DNA of 64,000 nucleotides from Mesostigma viride. Taxonomy: Eukaryota; Streptophyta; Mesostigmatophyceae; Mesostigmatales; Mesostigmataceae. This document shows, one piece after another, positions 1 through 9,907 of the stretch; the first letter of the stretch is position 1; each line of letters begins with the position of its first letter. A program made the position numbers and the translations under genes. Location: the NCBI GenBank assembly GCA_009746045.1, contig RPFO01000276.1, forward strand, positions 1,680,824-1,744,823. Reading direction: 5' to 3'. The notes beneath the pieces were generated by a model. That model was given only the letters and a program-made list of their open reading frames with translations, did not search any database and was not told the origin of the DNA.

Positions 1-1
1 C

Positions 2-307
2 GCGTCCAAGATCTTCACGCCGTACGAACTGCAGAAACTCAGGACCTACATCCCGGGCATCAAGTTCGTGGTCGAGGAGGCGGGACTGTACACACAGAAC
101 ATCGTTGAGAAGAGCCATTTGCTGGATAAACTTCGTAATTTCGTCGCGTCGGCGTACATTTACGACATTTTGGGGAGTCTGATGCGCGATATCAACGAGC
201 GCGTTCGGAGGGCGACCGATTCGTCGTTGTTGGAGGTCGATCGCGCCGAGATGGCGAAGTTGGTCAACGCCCTTCGCGGGTTTGTCGCGACGGAAAAAGA
301 TCCCTAA
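2..307 (+). CDS. C-terminal part of an unrecognised protein (truncated by window edge)
   Basis: An open frame enters from the left edge and stops at 305-307, leaving about 101 residues. Codons end mostly in G or C, as in the other real genes here. The fragment is soluble and largely helical in appearance, with no signal peptide, membrane segment or catalytic motif that I recognise. The gene begins upstream of the window, so its start and most of its domains are unseen. I cannot assign a function. Confidence 0.6.
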   Translation, partial: ASKIFTPYELQKLRTYIPGIKFVVEEAGLYTQNIVEKSHLLDKLRNFVASAYIYDILGSLMRDINERVRRATDSSLLEVDRAEMAKLVNALRGFVATEKDP

Positions 308-548
308 GTTCAAAGGCGGCACTCGCAGCTGCGTAGCGGATTGGGATGAAGAGAAAGTGCGTACGTGAAGCTCGTTTGGCCCTGGAGGCGTGCTGGCTGC
401 CCTGGGACGCCGCGAACTTGACGCTTCCGAAGGTCCAAAGCCCCGGCTGCGCCGCCAACACGTCGGGAGAAGGGCGAAGGGCTAACGAGAAAGTGTACAT
501 GCATCGAATCCCGCCCACGACGATGGCACAAATCATGCGCTCGATGAT
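308..548. other. Gap without a convincing gene
   Basis: About 240 bases between the stop of the first gene and the ATG at 549. Short open frames on both strands overlap here but none has a coding-like composition. It probably holds the promoter of the next gene. I see no repeat or hairpin. Confidence 0.3.
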
Positions 549-1687
549 ATGGCTGCAGCCGCCCCTAAAAAGTCGCACCCTCCCGTCGCAGGTATGGGAG
601 CAAACGGCGTGACAGAGATTAGTGCTTATTGGCTACGACCGGAAAACCTGCCCACGTATAATCTGTTGTTGGGCGGTCATGCGTCAGACGACAGCGTCCC
701 GGCCAAATTGTTACAGCAACTGGCATCGCCTTCTATCGACGCGTCTCGTTTGTCCATGAGACATCGCGAACGACTTCCGCGTTAGGTGTCGACGACCTCC
801 CCCATCAACGTCGATTTGTTCAACGCCAAACAGGCGAAAAACCGTTATTACTTTGATACAAACCAAAGCGAACGAGCTGGCGCTGGGGGCAGGTGGTACT
901 GTATTGCTGGACGACGGTGACAAGAGTTATGAAAACCCGATGCGTCTCGGAGGCGCGCCTCACAATTCGAGAACAGCATTTACCAGTTCGTGAAACGCGA
1001 CGTGATCGCCTTCAATCGTCTGCGGACGTCGATCCTGAACAACATCGACCAGTGGTGGACTAATAATGGTGCGTTGAACCTGATCGACGGTTCGGGTAAC
1101 CCGAACGAGTTCTTCAACACCTTGCTTTCCGCCGATTACCGTCTTTCGGGCGTTCCTCAGCCTGCTTGTCCTTCGGGATCCGCACAAGTCTATTATGACA
1201 GGGATCCAGTCCGGATGGATCGATGAGGGCGGATCCGGTTCGGGATCCTATCCGCGCAAGGGTCGTGGATCCGTACATCCGCGCCGCGGACGGCACGTGG
1301 GTCGAGAACCCCGAGGCCCGTCACGGTCCGTTCTGTCAGAAGCGCAAGAACATCAAGGACGTCATGAGCGGCGCGACCGAGTACATGCCCACCGGTCCCC
1401 TCCCGACCTTCGACCATCCCGGGTTCGCCAGTCGTCACCGTCATCGTCGTCCTGCCGCTCGCCCCCGCAAGACCACCGCCGGCGCGCGTCGTCGTCGTCC
1501 GGCCAAGCGCGCACCTCTCGCCAGTGGATCCGCGTCATTCGCTGGAGCCCCGAAGAAACGTCGCACGACCGGGACCCGTCGTCGCCCGTCCGCCGCCAAG
1601 CGCACCGGCGTCCGTCGTCCCGCCGCCTCCGCCAAGCGCACAGCCGCCAAGCGCACGACCCGTCGCAAGACCGCCGCGCGTCGGTAA
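549..1687 (+). pseudogene. Virion-type protein with a long basic C-terminal tail, broken by several frameshifts
   Basis: Five short open pieces follow one another on the plus strand in changing frames (about 549-785, 790-890, 880-960, 963-1200 and 1223-1687). Together they read like one protein of roughly 370 residues. The last piece ends in about 80 residues of Lys/Arg/Ala/Thr/Pro with repeated AKRT-type steps, like a protamine-like or histone-tail-like DNA-binding tail. Such basic proteins often package DNA in giant virions; that role is inferred. Whether the breaks are real or sequencing indels cannot be decided from the sequence. The family of the globular part is unknown to me. Confidence 0.45.
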
Positions 1688-1860
1688 GCGCCGCGTCGTC
1701 TCGACGCGTCCGTACATCCTCCGCGTTCTCCCGCGTCTTGAAAAGATCCGAGATACCCGGAAGAAGACGCATCGTCTTGTCCATCCTCGACGACCGCGTC
1801 CCATTCGATTCCGTGTAACTCCGTCTGACGCGAAGGACGTCCCACGCGTCCGCCCCGAAC

Positions 1861-2517
1861 ATGGAGGATTTCGAGTCCCTCGCGTGCGTCGACCCGTCCG
1901 CGTTGAAGCGAGCTCAGTGGTTTACAGACGCCAGCAAGCGCGCCGATCTCCGATTGGCCAAGATGATCGCCCGCAGAAACGAGAGGCTCGAGGATAAGGC
2001 CGTGTACGTCGGCAAGGGCCAGGTGATGTTCGCGGTGTTCCAGGACGTCCGTCGTCCTCCGCTCGAACTGACGGAGGACGAGAAACGCGTCCAGGCGGAC
2101 TTCGAAGTCCGCGGGATCGCCGCCTTGCGCGGAGAGCCGCTGTACTCCACGTGCAGCGACACCAATCCCCAACGCGGGTGGACGCGGTGCGCCACGTGTC
2201 GTGGTATCATGCCCGCGCACAAGACCGAACTCGTGAAGTCCGAGGGGTTCTACAGCGTCGTGTGGTTCTATCACCACGCCTGCTACGACGCCGTGTTGCG
2301 CGCGAAACACCGCAACACCATCACCGACACGGACTTCTTCGCCCCGCTCCGTCCTACATCCGACGTCCGAGACGGGGCGGAAGAAGACGGGACGGCCGGT
2401 CCGTCCGCGTCCGCGTCCGCCTACCGCGACTCGCACGATGCCGTCGCGGCCGTCGTCGATCCCCTCCGGCCCGAGAAGTGGGATCTCGATCGTCCCGAGA
2501 TGGACAACTACGACTGA
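1861..2517 (+). CDS. Protein with a PARP-type zinc-finger-like module
   Basis: A 218-residue protein starting at ATG 1861. Residues about 98-145 carry C110-x2-C113, then H138-x2-C141 in a Trp/Phe-Tyr-His-His context. This matches the C-x2-C...H-x2-C layout of PARP or ligase-III type zinc fingers, which recognise DNA breaks. The C-terminal 60 residues are acidic and Ser/Ala-rich and probably disordered. No catalytic domain is visible. It lies in a run of plus-strand genes that includes the packaging ATPase. A role in sensing or handling DNA ends is inferred; another zinc-ribbon fold is possible. Confidence 0.65.
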   Translation: MEDFESLACVDPSALKRAQWFTDASKRADLRLAKMIARRNERLEDKAVYVGKGQVMFAVFQDVRRPPLELTEDEKRVQADFEVRGIAALRGEPLYSTCSDTNPQRGWTRCATCRGIMPAHKTELVKSEGFYSVVWFYHHACYDAVLRAKHRNTITDTDFFAPLRPTSDVRDGAEEDGTAGPSASASAYRDSHDAVAAVVDPLRPEKWDLDRPEMDNYD

Positions 2518-2572
2518 TCCGTGATCCATCGGACCGGCCGATCCGCCGTGCGTCTCGTCCGCGAACGCAAAA

Positions 2573-3202
2573 ATGTGGCGCAATTACATACGACGACCCA
2601 TGGCGACCACGAACTTGACAGGGATCGCCAGACGTCTGCGCGCGGCCAACGCCGCCGGCGTCCCGTCAACGACCGCGACCGCGCCCGTGTCTTCGTCCGC
2701 GATCCCGTCCGTCCGCGCCGCGCGCGGACCTGTGATTCCCGTCGGCCGCGCCGTCGTCCGCGCCTCGGCCCCGGTCCTCGCCGCCTCCACCGCCTCCGTC
2801 GGCGTTGCTGAGGGGGCGGATCCGACTCCCGAGGGGTCCTTCTACGAAGAGGAAGGAATGTCCGCGAGCGAAGTGTCCGGAAGCGAGTCCGCTTCCCGAC
2901 TTTCCGCCGCTCGTTCTCGCAGCGTACGAGCCGGCGCTGTCCCAGCCGCGCCAGGAAAAACCGGCGCGATCGCGTCCTCCGCGCACGCCCACGAGCAGTA
3001 CACTCGCCGGTCCGCGTCGACCACGATCGTGTGGCCCGCGGCGGGAGGAGTGGCCGCCGCCGTGTGCGTCATGCGGTTCCTCCCCTCCCGCGTCCCGTCC
3101 TGGTTCAAGGACCCGGACGGCCAATTGAGCGACGTCCGCATCCGATCGATCGGACTCGCCGCGGGGGTTCTCACCTTCTTCATCATCCGTCTGTTGCTTT
3201 GA
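2573..3202 (+). CDS. Low-complexity protein with two C-terminal membrane segments
   Basis: A 209-residue protein. Its first 130 residues are rich in Ala, Ser, Thr, Pro and Arg and look disordered. Two hydrophobic segments follow at about 150-171 and 191-209, separated by a short polar loop, and the protein ends inside the second. A second in-frame Met ten codons downstream could be the true start. The architecture suits a virion inner-membrane protein with a long exposed tail. I do not recognise the family. Confidence 0.6.
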   Translation: MWRNYIRRPMATTNLTGIARRLRAANAAGVPSTTATAPVSSSAIPSVRAARGPVIPVGRAVVRASAPVLAASTASVGVAEGADPTPEGSFYEEEGMSASEVSGSESASRLSAARSRSVRAGAVPAAPGKTGAIASSAHAHEQYTRRSASTTIVWPAAGGVAAAVCVMRFLPSRVPSWFKDPDGQLSDVRIRSIGLAAGVLTFFIIRLLL

Positions 3203-3290
3203 TTCGTAGGTAGCGATACGCGCGGTAGAAGGCGCGTCACGGCCCCCCTTTTTTTGTTGATGCGTTATTATGCGATGAATCCTTAATAAA

Positions 3291-3608
3291 ATGGAATTAA
3301 CCCACGAAGAGTACAAACGCAAACGTTTCGAGATCACCACTAGGATTTCCGACCTCCGACGCGAGGAACGCGAACTTCGCGAATGGTTAGGCGAGCGGGA
3401 CGTGCCCGTGTCCACGGTACACGCGGCGACGGCGATCCGGACGGACGTCCACGACCCCGACGACGCGTGCGCGCGACGACTGGCGGAATTGGATCGGGTC
3501 GCGAGCATGATGGACGTGGTGCAGGCGGAGGTCGATCGGTTGAGACTGAAGTGGGCGGGCGCGAGGGCGAGATTCGTTCAGCCCGCGCGGAAAGATATCC
3601 GCGGATAA
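3291..3608 (+). CDS. Small coiled-coil protein
   Basis: A 105-residue charged, helical protein starting at ATG 3291 just after an AT-rich TTAATAAA stretch. Residues about 5-40 and 62-90 show heptad-like spacing of Leu/Ile/Val with many Arg and Glu, suggesting two short coiled coils. There is no membrane segment or enzyme motif. It stops 23 bases before the next gene and may be co-transcribed with it. Function unknown. Confidence 0.6.
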   Translation: MELTHEEYKRKRFEITTRISDLRREERELREWLGERDVPVSTVHAATAIRTDVHDPDDACARRLAELDRVASMMDVVQAEVDRLRLKWAGARARFVQPARKDIRG

Positions 3609-3631
3609 TAGATGACTGTCATCGGATCGCC

Positions 3632-4548
3632 ATGGCCCGCAAGACCCCGAACGCGGCGGCGACGGACGCGGCCCCGTCTAACCCGACTTGCGACGACGAG
3701 CCGATGGTGGACACCAACGTGTTGGTGGACAGCAAAAGGAGTACGTCGACCAGCTGGAACGCGGGTTCTTGAACCCCGCGTTCGACGCGCTGAAGAACGT
3801 GCTGACGGACGCCATGAACGTGGCCCGCGACCAGGAAATGGACGCGATGGACTGTTTCGTCCGTCTCCTGGAGGAGATCCCCACCTGGAACCAGGACATC
3901 ATCGAGGAGGAGACCAAACAGGTGTCGCAGACCATGCCGTACCTGAAGGAGCTGCTGAAAGCCTACTTCGTGTGCACGAGCATGATCCTGGCGTCCATCC
4001 GCATGTCCAAGAACAAGAACGACAAGATGAAGGTCAAGGTCCCGGCGCCGGAACGGTTCGTCCACATGGTGCTGAAAGGCGTGGCGCTGGACGTCGTGGA
4101 CGACCTCGACCATTTCGTGGACGCGCTCGAAGACGGGACGTTCAAACTCAAGCGCCGCGCGGTTCTCAAGTCGGTGTCCGAGAGCGTGAAGAACGCGCTG
4201 CACCGACTCATGCCCATCGACGACATCCTCAAGGAGTACATGGGCGACATCTTGTCCAAGGACTCGTTCAAGTCCGGCGGCGCGGCGTCGTGCGCGGACG
4301 GCGGCGGGGGCGGGTCTTCGCGCGGGGTGACCACGGAAGGGGAGGGAGAGGTGGACGTGGACGCGGACGAGGTCACCAAGTCCGTCAAGCTGTCCAAACG
4401 CAAGTCCGCGGTCTCGGGTGGCAGCGGCGGCGGCGGACAGAGGGACAGGGGGGTGTCCGGGGACGCCGGGGACTTGGACGACTACCTGGACGCGGACGAC
4501 GGACGCGGGGACGACGTCGAGGACGAGATCGAGGACGAGGAGTTTTAG
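3632..4548 (+). CDS. Giant-virus conserved protein resembling the DUF5764 family
   Basis: The proposed start is ATG 3632. The first 30 residues are in one frame and the rest in another, with the shift in the A run near 3733-3737. The body resembles a nucleocytovirus family I know as DUF5764: a helical region around the motifs IPTWNQDII and LLKAYFVCTSMIL, followed by a conserved helical block ending near SKDSF. The last 90 residues are Gly/Ser- and then Asp/Glu-rich and disordered. The family is widespread in algal and amoebal giant viruses, but its function is not established. Assignment is from remembered sequence pattern. Confidence 0.65.
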
Positions 4549-4620
4549 ACGTCTCGGCGGCGACGTCGGCGCGAACAAAAAGGGTGTTACTTGATATACG
4601 GCGACGTCCTACCGCGTCCC

Positions 4621-5313
4621 ATGTCGAACGGAGTCGAGACCGTCATATGGCCGGACGGGACGAAAGTCATGCACGTGCGCGCTCCGAAGCCGGTCGCGCG
4701 CATCGGTCCGAGCGTCCGCCGGGTGTCGTGGAGACTCGCTCCCGACGCGCTGGAGACCGTTCGCGCGAGTCTGAAGACGGGTCGCGAGCTCGGCGGCACG
4801 TTCGTCCCCGACCCCGTGGCCGGGTGTTTGAGAATCGACCAGACGGCGAAACTGGGAGGCGGGAACCACGTGAAGATCCCGCACGGGCTTTTCGAATGGC
4901 ACACGCACCCGCTCGGATGCGGGATGAAGGAATGCTCGCTCGCTTCCCCGAGCTCGACGGACGTCGACGTCATGCTGAAGGACGCGACCACCGACAACCT
5001 CGCGCATTTCGTGTTCACGTCCCAAGGGTGTTTCGTCGTCCGATTGACCCCGGGACTCGTCGCGCGGATACGGGACGGGTCGCAGACGGACGTCGCCCGA
5101 TCGATCGTCAAGAAGTTCGAGGCGCTGCAGGAGGAGTTCGGAGTACGGTACGACGCGACGCGCACGTCGAAGGACCGCGACGCGGTCGAGCGATGGCACG
5201 AGACGCGATGGCGGGTTCTGGCGAAAAGGGTGGGTCTGGACGCCGCGTTCTACCGCTTGCCGGCCCAGCCCGTGGTGACCGTCGTCACGTCGACCGGGCC
5301 GGCCGCCGCGTGA
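4621..5313 (+). CDS. JAB/MPN-type metalloprotease-like protein
   Basis: A 230-residue protein starting at ATG 4621; a longer frame opens with TTG, but ATG is preferred. Residues about 99-120 contain FEWHTHP and then SPSSTDVD. This matches the JAMM metal-binding signature His-x-His-Pro ... Ser-x-x-Asp of JAB-domain peptidases, which cleave isopeptide bonds of ubiquitin-like proteins or act on related substrates. An upstream acidic residue needed for catalysis is plausible but I could not fix it. JAB-like proteins occur in several giant viruses. A role in removing host ubiquitin marks is inferred. It sits directly upstream of the packaging ATPase. Confidence 0.65.
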   Translation: MSNGVETVIWPDGTKVMHVRAPKPVARIGPSVRRVSWRLAPDALETVRASLKTGRELGGTFVPDPVAGCLRIDQTAKLGGGNHVKIPHGLFEWHTHPLGCGMKECSLASPSSTDVDVMLKDATTDNLAHFVFTSQGCFVVRLTPGLVARIRDGSQTDVARSIVKKFEALQEEFGVRYDATRTSKDRDAVERWHETRWRVLAKRVGLDAAFYRLPAQPVVTVVTSTGPAAA

Positions 5314-5411
5314 ACGGATGCGCACGTCCTGTCCGGTCGCCGGATTTCCGCGTGCATTAGTATGCAGTGCGCGCACCGCGCGCGTCCGCGTGATTCGAGC
5401 GAGTCGCGAGC

Positions 5412-6233
5412 ATGGCCACGACCACGAGCACGGAGATGCGGGAGGTGAAATTGCGGCGGTTCAACCCCGACCGGATCGGGGACGCGGCGGTCGTGTGCAT
5501 CGTGTCCAAACGCGGCGGGGGCAAGACCACGCTCGCGACGGACATCATGTACTACAAGCGGCACATCCCCTCGGGCATCGTCATGTCCGGGACGGAGGGC
5601 GCGAACCGTCACTGGCAGAACTTCGTCCCTTCGCTGTTCGTGTACAACAAGTTCGACCGTCCCGCGTTGAAAGCGCTGATCCGGGCGCAGAAGAAGCAGG
5701 CGCGGACGGGCCAGGCGGGCAACTGTTTCGTGGTGTTGGACGATTGCGTCTACGACCGGAGCGTCATGCGGGACCCGTGCATCCGCGAGATCGCCATGAA
5801 CGGGAGACACATGGGGATCTTCCTCCTGTTCATCTCGCAGTACTCGATGGACGTGACGCCGGACATCCGCAGCAACGTGGACTTCGTGTTCGCGCTGAAG
5901 GAGCACATCATCATGAACCGCGAGAGACTGTATCGCAACTTCTTCGGCGTCATCCCGACGTTCGAGAGTTTCTGCGAGATCCTCGACCAGTGCACGCAGG
6001 GACACGAGTGTCTTGTGGTGGACCACACGAGCAACTCGAACAAGATCGAGGACGTCATCTTCTGGTACAAGGCCACTCCGCGGGAAGGGTTCCGCATCGG
6101 ATCCCGTCCGTTCTGGAAGTACGGCGAGACGCATTACGACTCGGCCGCGTCGAGCGACGACGAGAGCGACGAGGACCGGCCCAGACGCAAGAAGGGGAAC
6201 ACGAGGGTCATCAAGACGATCGAGGAGGACTAG
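5412..6233 (+). CDS. A32-like DNA-packaging ATPase (FtsK/HerA superfamily)
   Basis: A 273-residue protein of the usual length for nucleocytovirus packaging ATPases, homologous in role to poxvirus A32. A Walker A loop is visible at residues 32-39 (SKRGGGKT) and a Walker B strand at about 105-111 (CFVVLDD). The conserved downstream block includes NGRHMGIF and FISQY, typical of this family. The C-terminus is acidic then basic. It hydrolyses ATP to drive viral DNA into preformed capsids, and it neighbours the capsid cluster as expected. It is intact. It converges with the first MCP gene across a 237-bp gap containing an AATAAA motif. Confidence 0.93.
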   Translation: MATTTSTEMREVKLRRFNPDRIGDAAVVCIVSKRGGGKTTLATDIMYYKRHIPSGIVMSGTEGANRHWQNFVPSLFVYNKFDRPALKALIRAQKKQARTGQAGNCFVVLDDCVYDRSVMRDPCIREIAMNGRHMGIFLLFISQYSMDVTPDIRSNVDFVFALKEHIIMNRERLYRNFFGVIPTFESFCEILDQCTQGHECLVVDHTSNSNKIEDVIFWYKATPREGFRIGSRPFWKYGETHYDSAASSDDESDEDRPRRKKGNTRVIKTIEED

Positions 6234-6470
6234 TCTAGTATCACGTTTCGCTATCTAGCTAAGAACCGTTCGTGCATGATATGGGAGACGAATGAAATGC
6301 GGTCATATCCTTTGATTAATAAAATACGATGTATCCAAATTTTCCTTCGCTTTTGCACGATCGTCGAGTCGCGAGCCGACGGTCGTGAGCTGGTTCGTAC
6401 CACGGACCCGTTAGTCAGTCAACGACTAGGGCGTCCGGACAGGCACTGCGCATGGTCAGACTCTGATTAG
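6234..6470. promoter_or_regulatory. Convergent 3' intergenic region
   Basis: Gap between the convergent ATPase and MCP genes. It contains an AT-rich TTGATTAATAAAA around 6312-6324, the only strongly AT-rich patch nearby, which probably contributes to mRNA 3'-end formation for one or both genes. No credible ORF. Confidence 0.35.
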
Positions 6471-7916
6471 TTAGGATGCGAAACGCAGGCCGCCCATGCC
6501 ATTGGTGATCTTCAGGACGTTGAACGACCGCGCGTAGATGCTGATCGCGCCCTTGAGCAGCGGGGCCAGGGACGTACCGAGACCCTTGAGCTGCAGCTTG
6601 ACGGAGTCCAGACGCGAGAAGTTGGTGGACCCCGTCGGCTTCCAGGACTCCGGGTCCAGACAGAAGGGGATCACGTACACGTGTTTGGACCTGGGGATGG
6701 CCGTGTGGAAGGTGAGCGGGAGGACGGTCTTGAAGTACTCCGGGTCGCGTCCCTCGTTGTACATGGTCTGGCTGTTCAAGGACACGTTGCAAGTGGAGAA
6801 CAGGTGTCCGTCACCGAACGTGGACGACGGATTGCGGAAATTCCACGGGGCATTGGTGCACCCGCTGATGGCCACGGCGTCCGTGCTCGTCGTCCGGGTG
6901 TCCGCCTTGTACCAGAACAGCAGCTCCTTCACGGGGTGGCTGAACGGGAGGGAGACGTCCACCTGGGTCTCGCCCTGGACGAAGTGGTCGTACTGCTGCA
7001 CTTGGGTGATCAGGTACTCGTGCGGGTTGGTCGCGAACTGTCGGCGCTCGAAGTCGTCCAGATAGACGTACCTGCACACGAGGGTCATCTTCATGAGGGT
7101 GTCGTCGAACTTGGCGATCATACTGTCGCGGTACCCTGCTCCTCCGACGGCCGGCATGCCGACGACCGCGGGGGTGTTAGTGGTGGCGGCCACGGCGGTG
7201 ACGGCCGTGCTGTCCCACGGGACGGGGTTTCCGTTCGAATCCGCGACGGTCAAGTGGGAGTACTCGGTGCCGCCGACGAACCGGGTGAAGAGTTCGTCCT
7301 TGGTGCACGTGGTGATGCGGATGCGAGCGTCGTGGTATTGGAGGGCGATCATGGGCAGGGCCGATCCGTTGTCGTTGCAGAACGAGAAGTCCAGAGGCAC
7401 GTACACGAACGCGGGCTTCATGCCGGGATGGGCGGGACACAAGGGGTCGAAATCGCCGCCGTGCTCGCTCGGAGCCGTGCGGACGTACGACGAGTCCGGC
7501 AGTCTCGTGAGCTCGTCCCACACGTGCAGGAACTCGCCCGTGAGCTCCTCGACGGTGTACCCCCCGATCCGGAACTCGATCTTCTTGAGGAGGATGCGGC
7601 CGAGGTCGCTGTAGTAGGGGCTGAAGATCTTCCACCATGCCTCTCCCAGAGTGGGAGTGCTCGACTTGGGTTCGGTGAGGGCGGGGAGTTTGATGACGAC
7701 GTACGTGCGACACACGAGGTCGCCGCTCTTGGGCAGCTGGAACTCGATGGTCCTGTTGAACCCGCACACGCCCGACGAGATGGACACCTCGGTGTCCTCG
7801 AACGCGTAGTTCGTGTGCCGCGGGTACACGGTCTTGAAGAAGGTGATGTCGGGACTCACGGTCAGTATGGCGTCCTGTGGACCCTTCGCGCGGAGAGACA
7901 GGACGGCGTGCGACAT
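6471..7916 (-). CDS. Major capsid protein, copy 1
   Basis: A 481-residue double-jelly-roll MCP. The N-terminus has the nucleocytovirus capsid signature (KGPQD, then TFFKTVYPRHTNYAFED, residues about 11-43). The C-terminal domain shows the usual YFKTVLP, then YVIPFCLDPESWKPTGSTN and NFSRLDSVKL, ending near GGLRFAS. It forms the trimeric capsomers of the icosahedral shell. Length fits the family and the frame is intact. It is the first of three minus-strand MCP paralogues in a row; the upstream region carries the shared promoter motif. Confidence 0.95.
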   Translation of the reverse strand: MSHAVLSLRAKGPQDAILTVSPDITFFKTVYPRHTNYAFEDTEVSISSGVCGFNRTIEFQLPKSGDLVCRTYVVIKLPALTEPKSSTPTLGEAWWKIFSPYYSDLGRILLKKIEFRIGGYTVEELTGEFLHVWDELTRLPDSSYVRTAPSEHGGDFDPLCPAHPGMKPAFVYVPLDFSFCNDNGSALPMIALQYHDARIRITTCTKDELFTRFVGGTEYSHLTVADSNGNPVPWDSTAVTAVAATTNTPAVVGMPAVGGAGYRDSMIAKFDDTLMKMTLVCRYVYLDDFERRQFATNPHEYLITQVQQYDHFVQGETQVDVSLPFSHPVKELLFWYKADTRTTSTDAVAISGCTNAPWNFRNPSSTFGDGHLFSTCNVSLNSQTMYNEGRDPEYFKTVLPLTFHTAIPRSKHVYVIPFCLDPESWKPTGSTNFSRLDSVKLQLKGLGTSLAPLLKGAISIYARSFNVLKITNGMGGLRFAS

Positions 7917-7932
7917 GGCCGGGCGGGTTTCC

Positions 7933-7957
7933 GTATACTACAAGGACAGAGATTTTT
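7933..7957 (-). promoter_or_regulatory. Probable late promoter of MCP copy 1
   Basis: Read on the minus strand, an A-rich ATCTCTG element is followed about 9 bases later by GTATAC, which ends about 17 bases before the ATG. The same arrangement precedes the next two MCP genes. Confidence 0.5.
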
Positions 7958-8077
7958 GTTTCGTCCGCCGCGGCGGCGACGAGCGCGCGCGCGGATGCGG
8001 ACGGTCGTCGGACTTCTCGAGAGGGGTGAGGTTGAGAAGGTGTTCCGACGCGGCGATCGATCGCCAGAAGAAGGGAT

Positions 8078-9865
8078 TTACGACGCGAAACGCTTGCCGC
8101 CCATGCCCGATCGGATGACCAGGACGTTGAAACTGCGCGCGTATATGTCGATCGTGCCCGCGGCGATGCCCGTGGCGCTCAGGCCCTTGAGGACGAGTTT
8201 GGCGCTGTCCAAACGGGACATGTTGACGCTCCCGGTGGGTTTCCACGACTCGGGGTTCAGGCTGAAGGGGATGACGTAGACCCTCCCCTCGTCCTGCACG
8301 CGCGTGTGGAAGTCGGCCATCAACATCTTGCTGAAGTACACGGGGTCGCGACCGTCGCCGAACACGTTCTGGGCGTTGAGCGAAAGGTTCGCGGTCTGGA
8401 AAAGGTGGCCGTTGCCGGCGAGACTGTTCGCGTTCCAGAACTTCCAGTAGGCGTTGTAACCGAGGTCGGCGTCCAACGCGGTGGCGATCCGGTTCACCCA
8501 CGACAGGTCGGCGGGCTTGTACCAGAACAGGAACTCCTTGACGGGGTGGTTGAAGTTGAGATCGATCGTGACCTCGGTCTCGCCGTTGACGGACTGCTGC
8601 ATGCGCTGAGTCTCGGTGATGAGGTACTCGTGGCCGTTGAGCGCGAACTGGCGACGCTCGTAGTCGTCCAGGTACACGTAGCGGACGACGAGCTTGCAGT
8701 CGAAGGCGGGGGGCGAGGAGATCCAGGAGGAGCGAGGGTGGACGTAATCCGCCGCCGCCGACGGCTTCTTCATGCCTCCAGCGACCATATCATTAAACTC
8801 AGTGCCACTTCCCTTTTGGGCACATTGCGCGAGGACGTCGAGATCCCTTTCCAACAACTCGAAGTACAGACTCGACGACGCGGGGAGTGACGATCCGGCG
8901 ACGATCAGACACTTGACCCCCGTTACTAGGTTGGAGGACGTGGTCGCGGATGTCACGATTTTGAACACGTCTCCGTCACTGATGCTGGGATCGATCATAC
9001 ACACGCGATTGTACAGTTCGCGGCCGGTCATGACCGCGTTGTATGCGGGGGTAACGAGCGACGCGTCGGTCAGAGCAGAGGCCGTCGTGCCCACGACGAC
9101 GCGGAACTTCTCGTCCAACCGACGGACGAGGGCGTTACGGAGGAACAAGTACTTCCCCGACGTGACCGGATTCCACGTCGTGGCCCATACTTGAGCAGAA
9201 TTCGCGGTGGTCCCGTTCGTCGTCGCGTTAGGCAGTTCGTCCGTGTACCGCGTGAAGATGTTTTCCGCGGTCGCGAACTGGATCTTGACGATGACATCGT
9301 GGTACTGCAATGCGATCATGGGGAGCGCCAAGCCGGGGTCCGTGGTGAACGTGAACTCGAGCGGGATGTACAGGTACTGCTTCTGGCGCCCGTCGCAATA
9401 GTCCAGGATGCGATTGTCCTTCCCGATGAGGACGCTGCCTCCCTGGTTGACGGGCTGATTGTCCACCAGACTCTTGTACTCGGGGCGACTGATTTTGTCC
9501 ATCACGTGGAGGAAGTCGCCGCTGATCTTCTCGATGGAGTACCCGCCGATGGACAGCTCGACGTTGTCGATGAGGATACGGCCGAAATCCTTCGCGAAAG
9601 GCGCGAACGCGATGTCTTGGGGGAACGCATCCACTTGGATGAACGCCATGACTTTGGAGATCAGGTCCCCGGACCTGGGAAGCTTGAACTCGACCGACTG
9701 GCCGTACGACGCCATACCGGCGGATTGGTTGACCTCCGCGTCCTCGAGCGCGAAATTGGTGTGACGAGGGAACACGGACTTCCAGAATGTCACCTCGGGG
9801 TCCACGATGAGGGCGACGTCTTGCGGCCCCTTGGAACGAAGCGCCATGATCGCTTGGCTGGACAT
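8078..9865 (-). CDS. Major capsid protein, copy 2
   Basis: A 595-residue MCP paralogue, about 115 residues longer than copy 1. The N-terminal signature (KGPQD, TFWKSVFPRHTNFALED) and the C-terminal block (VYFSKMLMADFHTR, YVIPFSLNPESWKPTGSVN, GGKRFAS) are both present. The extra length lies in the middle, between the two jelly rolls (residues about 215-390), where surface loops usually sit. The longer loops may form a capsid decoration or a distinct capsomer type. The frame is intact. Confidence 0.95.
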   Translation of the reverse strand: MSSQAIMALRSKGPQDVALIVDPEVTFWKSVFPRHTNFALEDAEVNQSAGMASYGQSVEFKLPRSGDLISKVMAFIQVDAFPQDIAFAPFAKDFGRILIDNVELSIGGYSIEKISGDFLHVMDKISRPEYKSLVDNQPVNQGGSVLIGKDNRILDYCDGRQKQYLYIPLEFTFTTDPGLALPMIALQYHDVIVKIQFATAENIFTRYTDELPNATTNGTTANSAQVWATTWNPVTSGKYLFLRNALVRRLDEKFRVVVGTTASALTDASLVTPAYNAVMTGRELYNRVCMIDPSISDGDVFKIVTSATTSSNLVTGVKCLIVAGSSLPASSSLYFELLERDLDVLAQCAQKGSGTEFNDMVAGGMKKPSAAADYVHPRSSWISSPPAFDCKLVVRYVYLDDYERRQFALNGHEYLITETQRMQQSVNGETEVTIDLNFNHPVKEFLFWYKPADLSWVNRIATALDADLGYNAYWKFWNANSLAGNGHLFQTANLSLNAQNVFGDGRDPVYFSKMLMADFHTRVQDEGRVYVIPFSLNPESWKPTGSVNMSRLDSAKLVLKGLSATGIAAGTIDIYARSFNVLVIRSGMGGKRFAS

Positions 9866-9883
9866 CTTCGCGGCGGTGAGTCG

Positions 9884-9907
9884 GTATATAACTCGACGCA
9901 GAGATTA
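9884..9907 (-). promoter_or_regulatory. Probable late promoter of MCP copy 2
   Basis: Minus-strand order AATAATCTCTG, spacer of about 10, then TATATACC about 20 bases before the ATG at 9865. It matches the elements upstream of MCP copies 1 and 3. Confidence 0.5.

Noticed and set aside
1441..2583. 380-residue minus-strand open frame
   Set aside because: Antisense to the basic-tail protein and the zinc-finger gene; its Arg/Gly/Val composition is typical of GC-rich shadow frames.
3612..5360. 582-residue plus-strand open frame
   Set aside because: A shadow frame over the DUF5764-like and JAB-like genes; it is Arg/Gly-rich with poor third-position bias.
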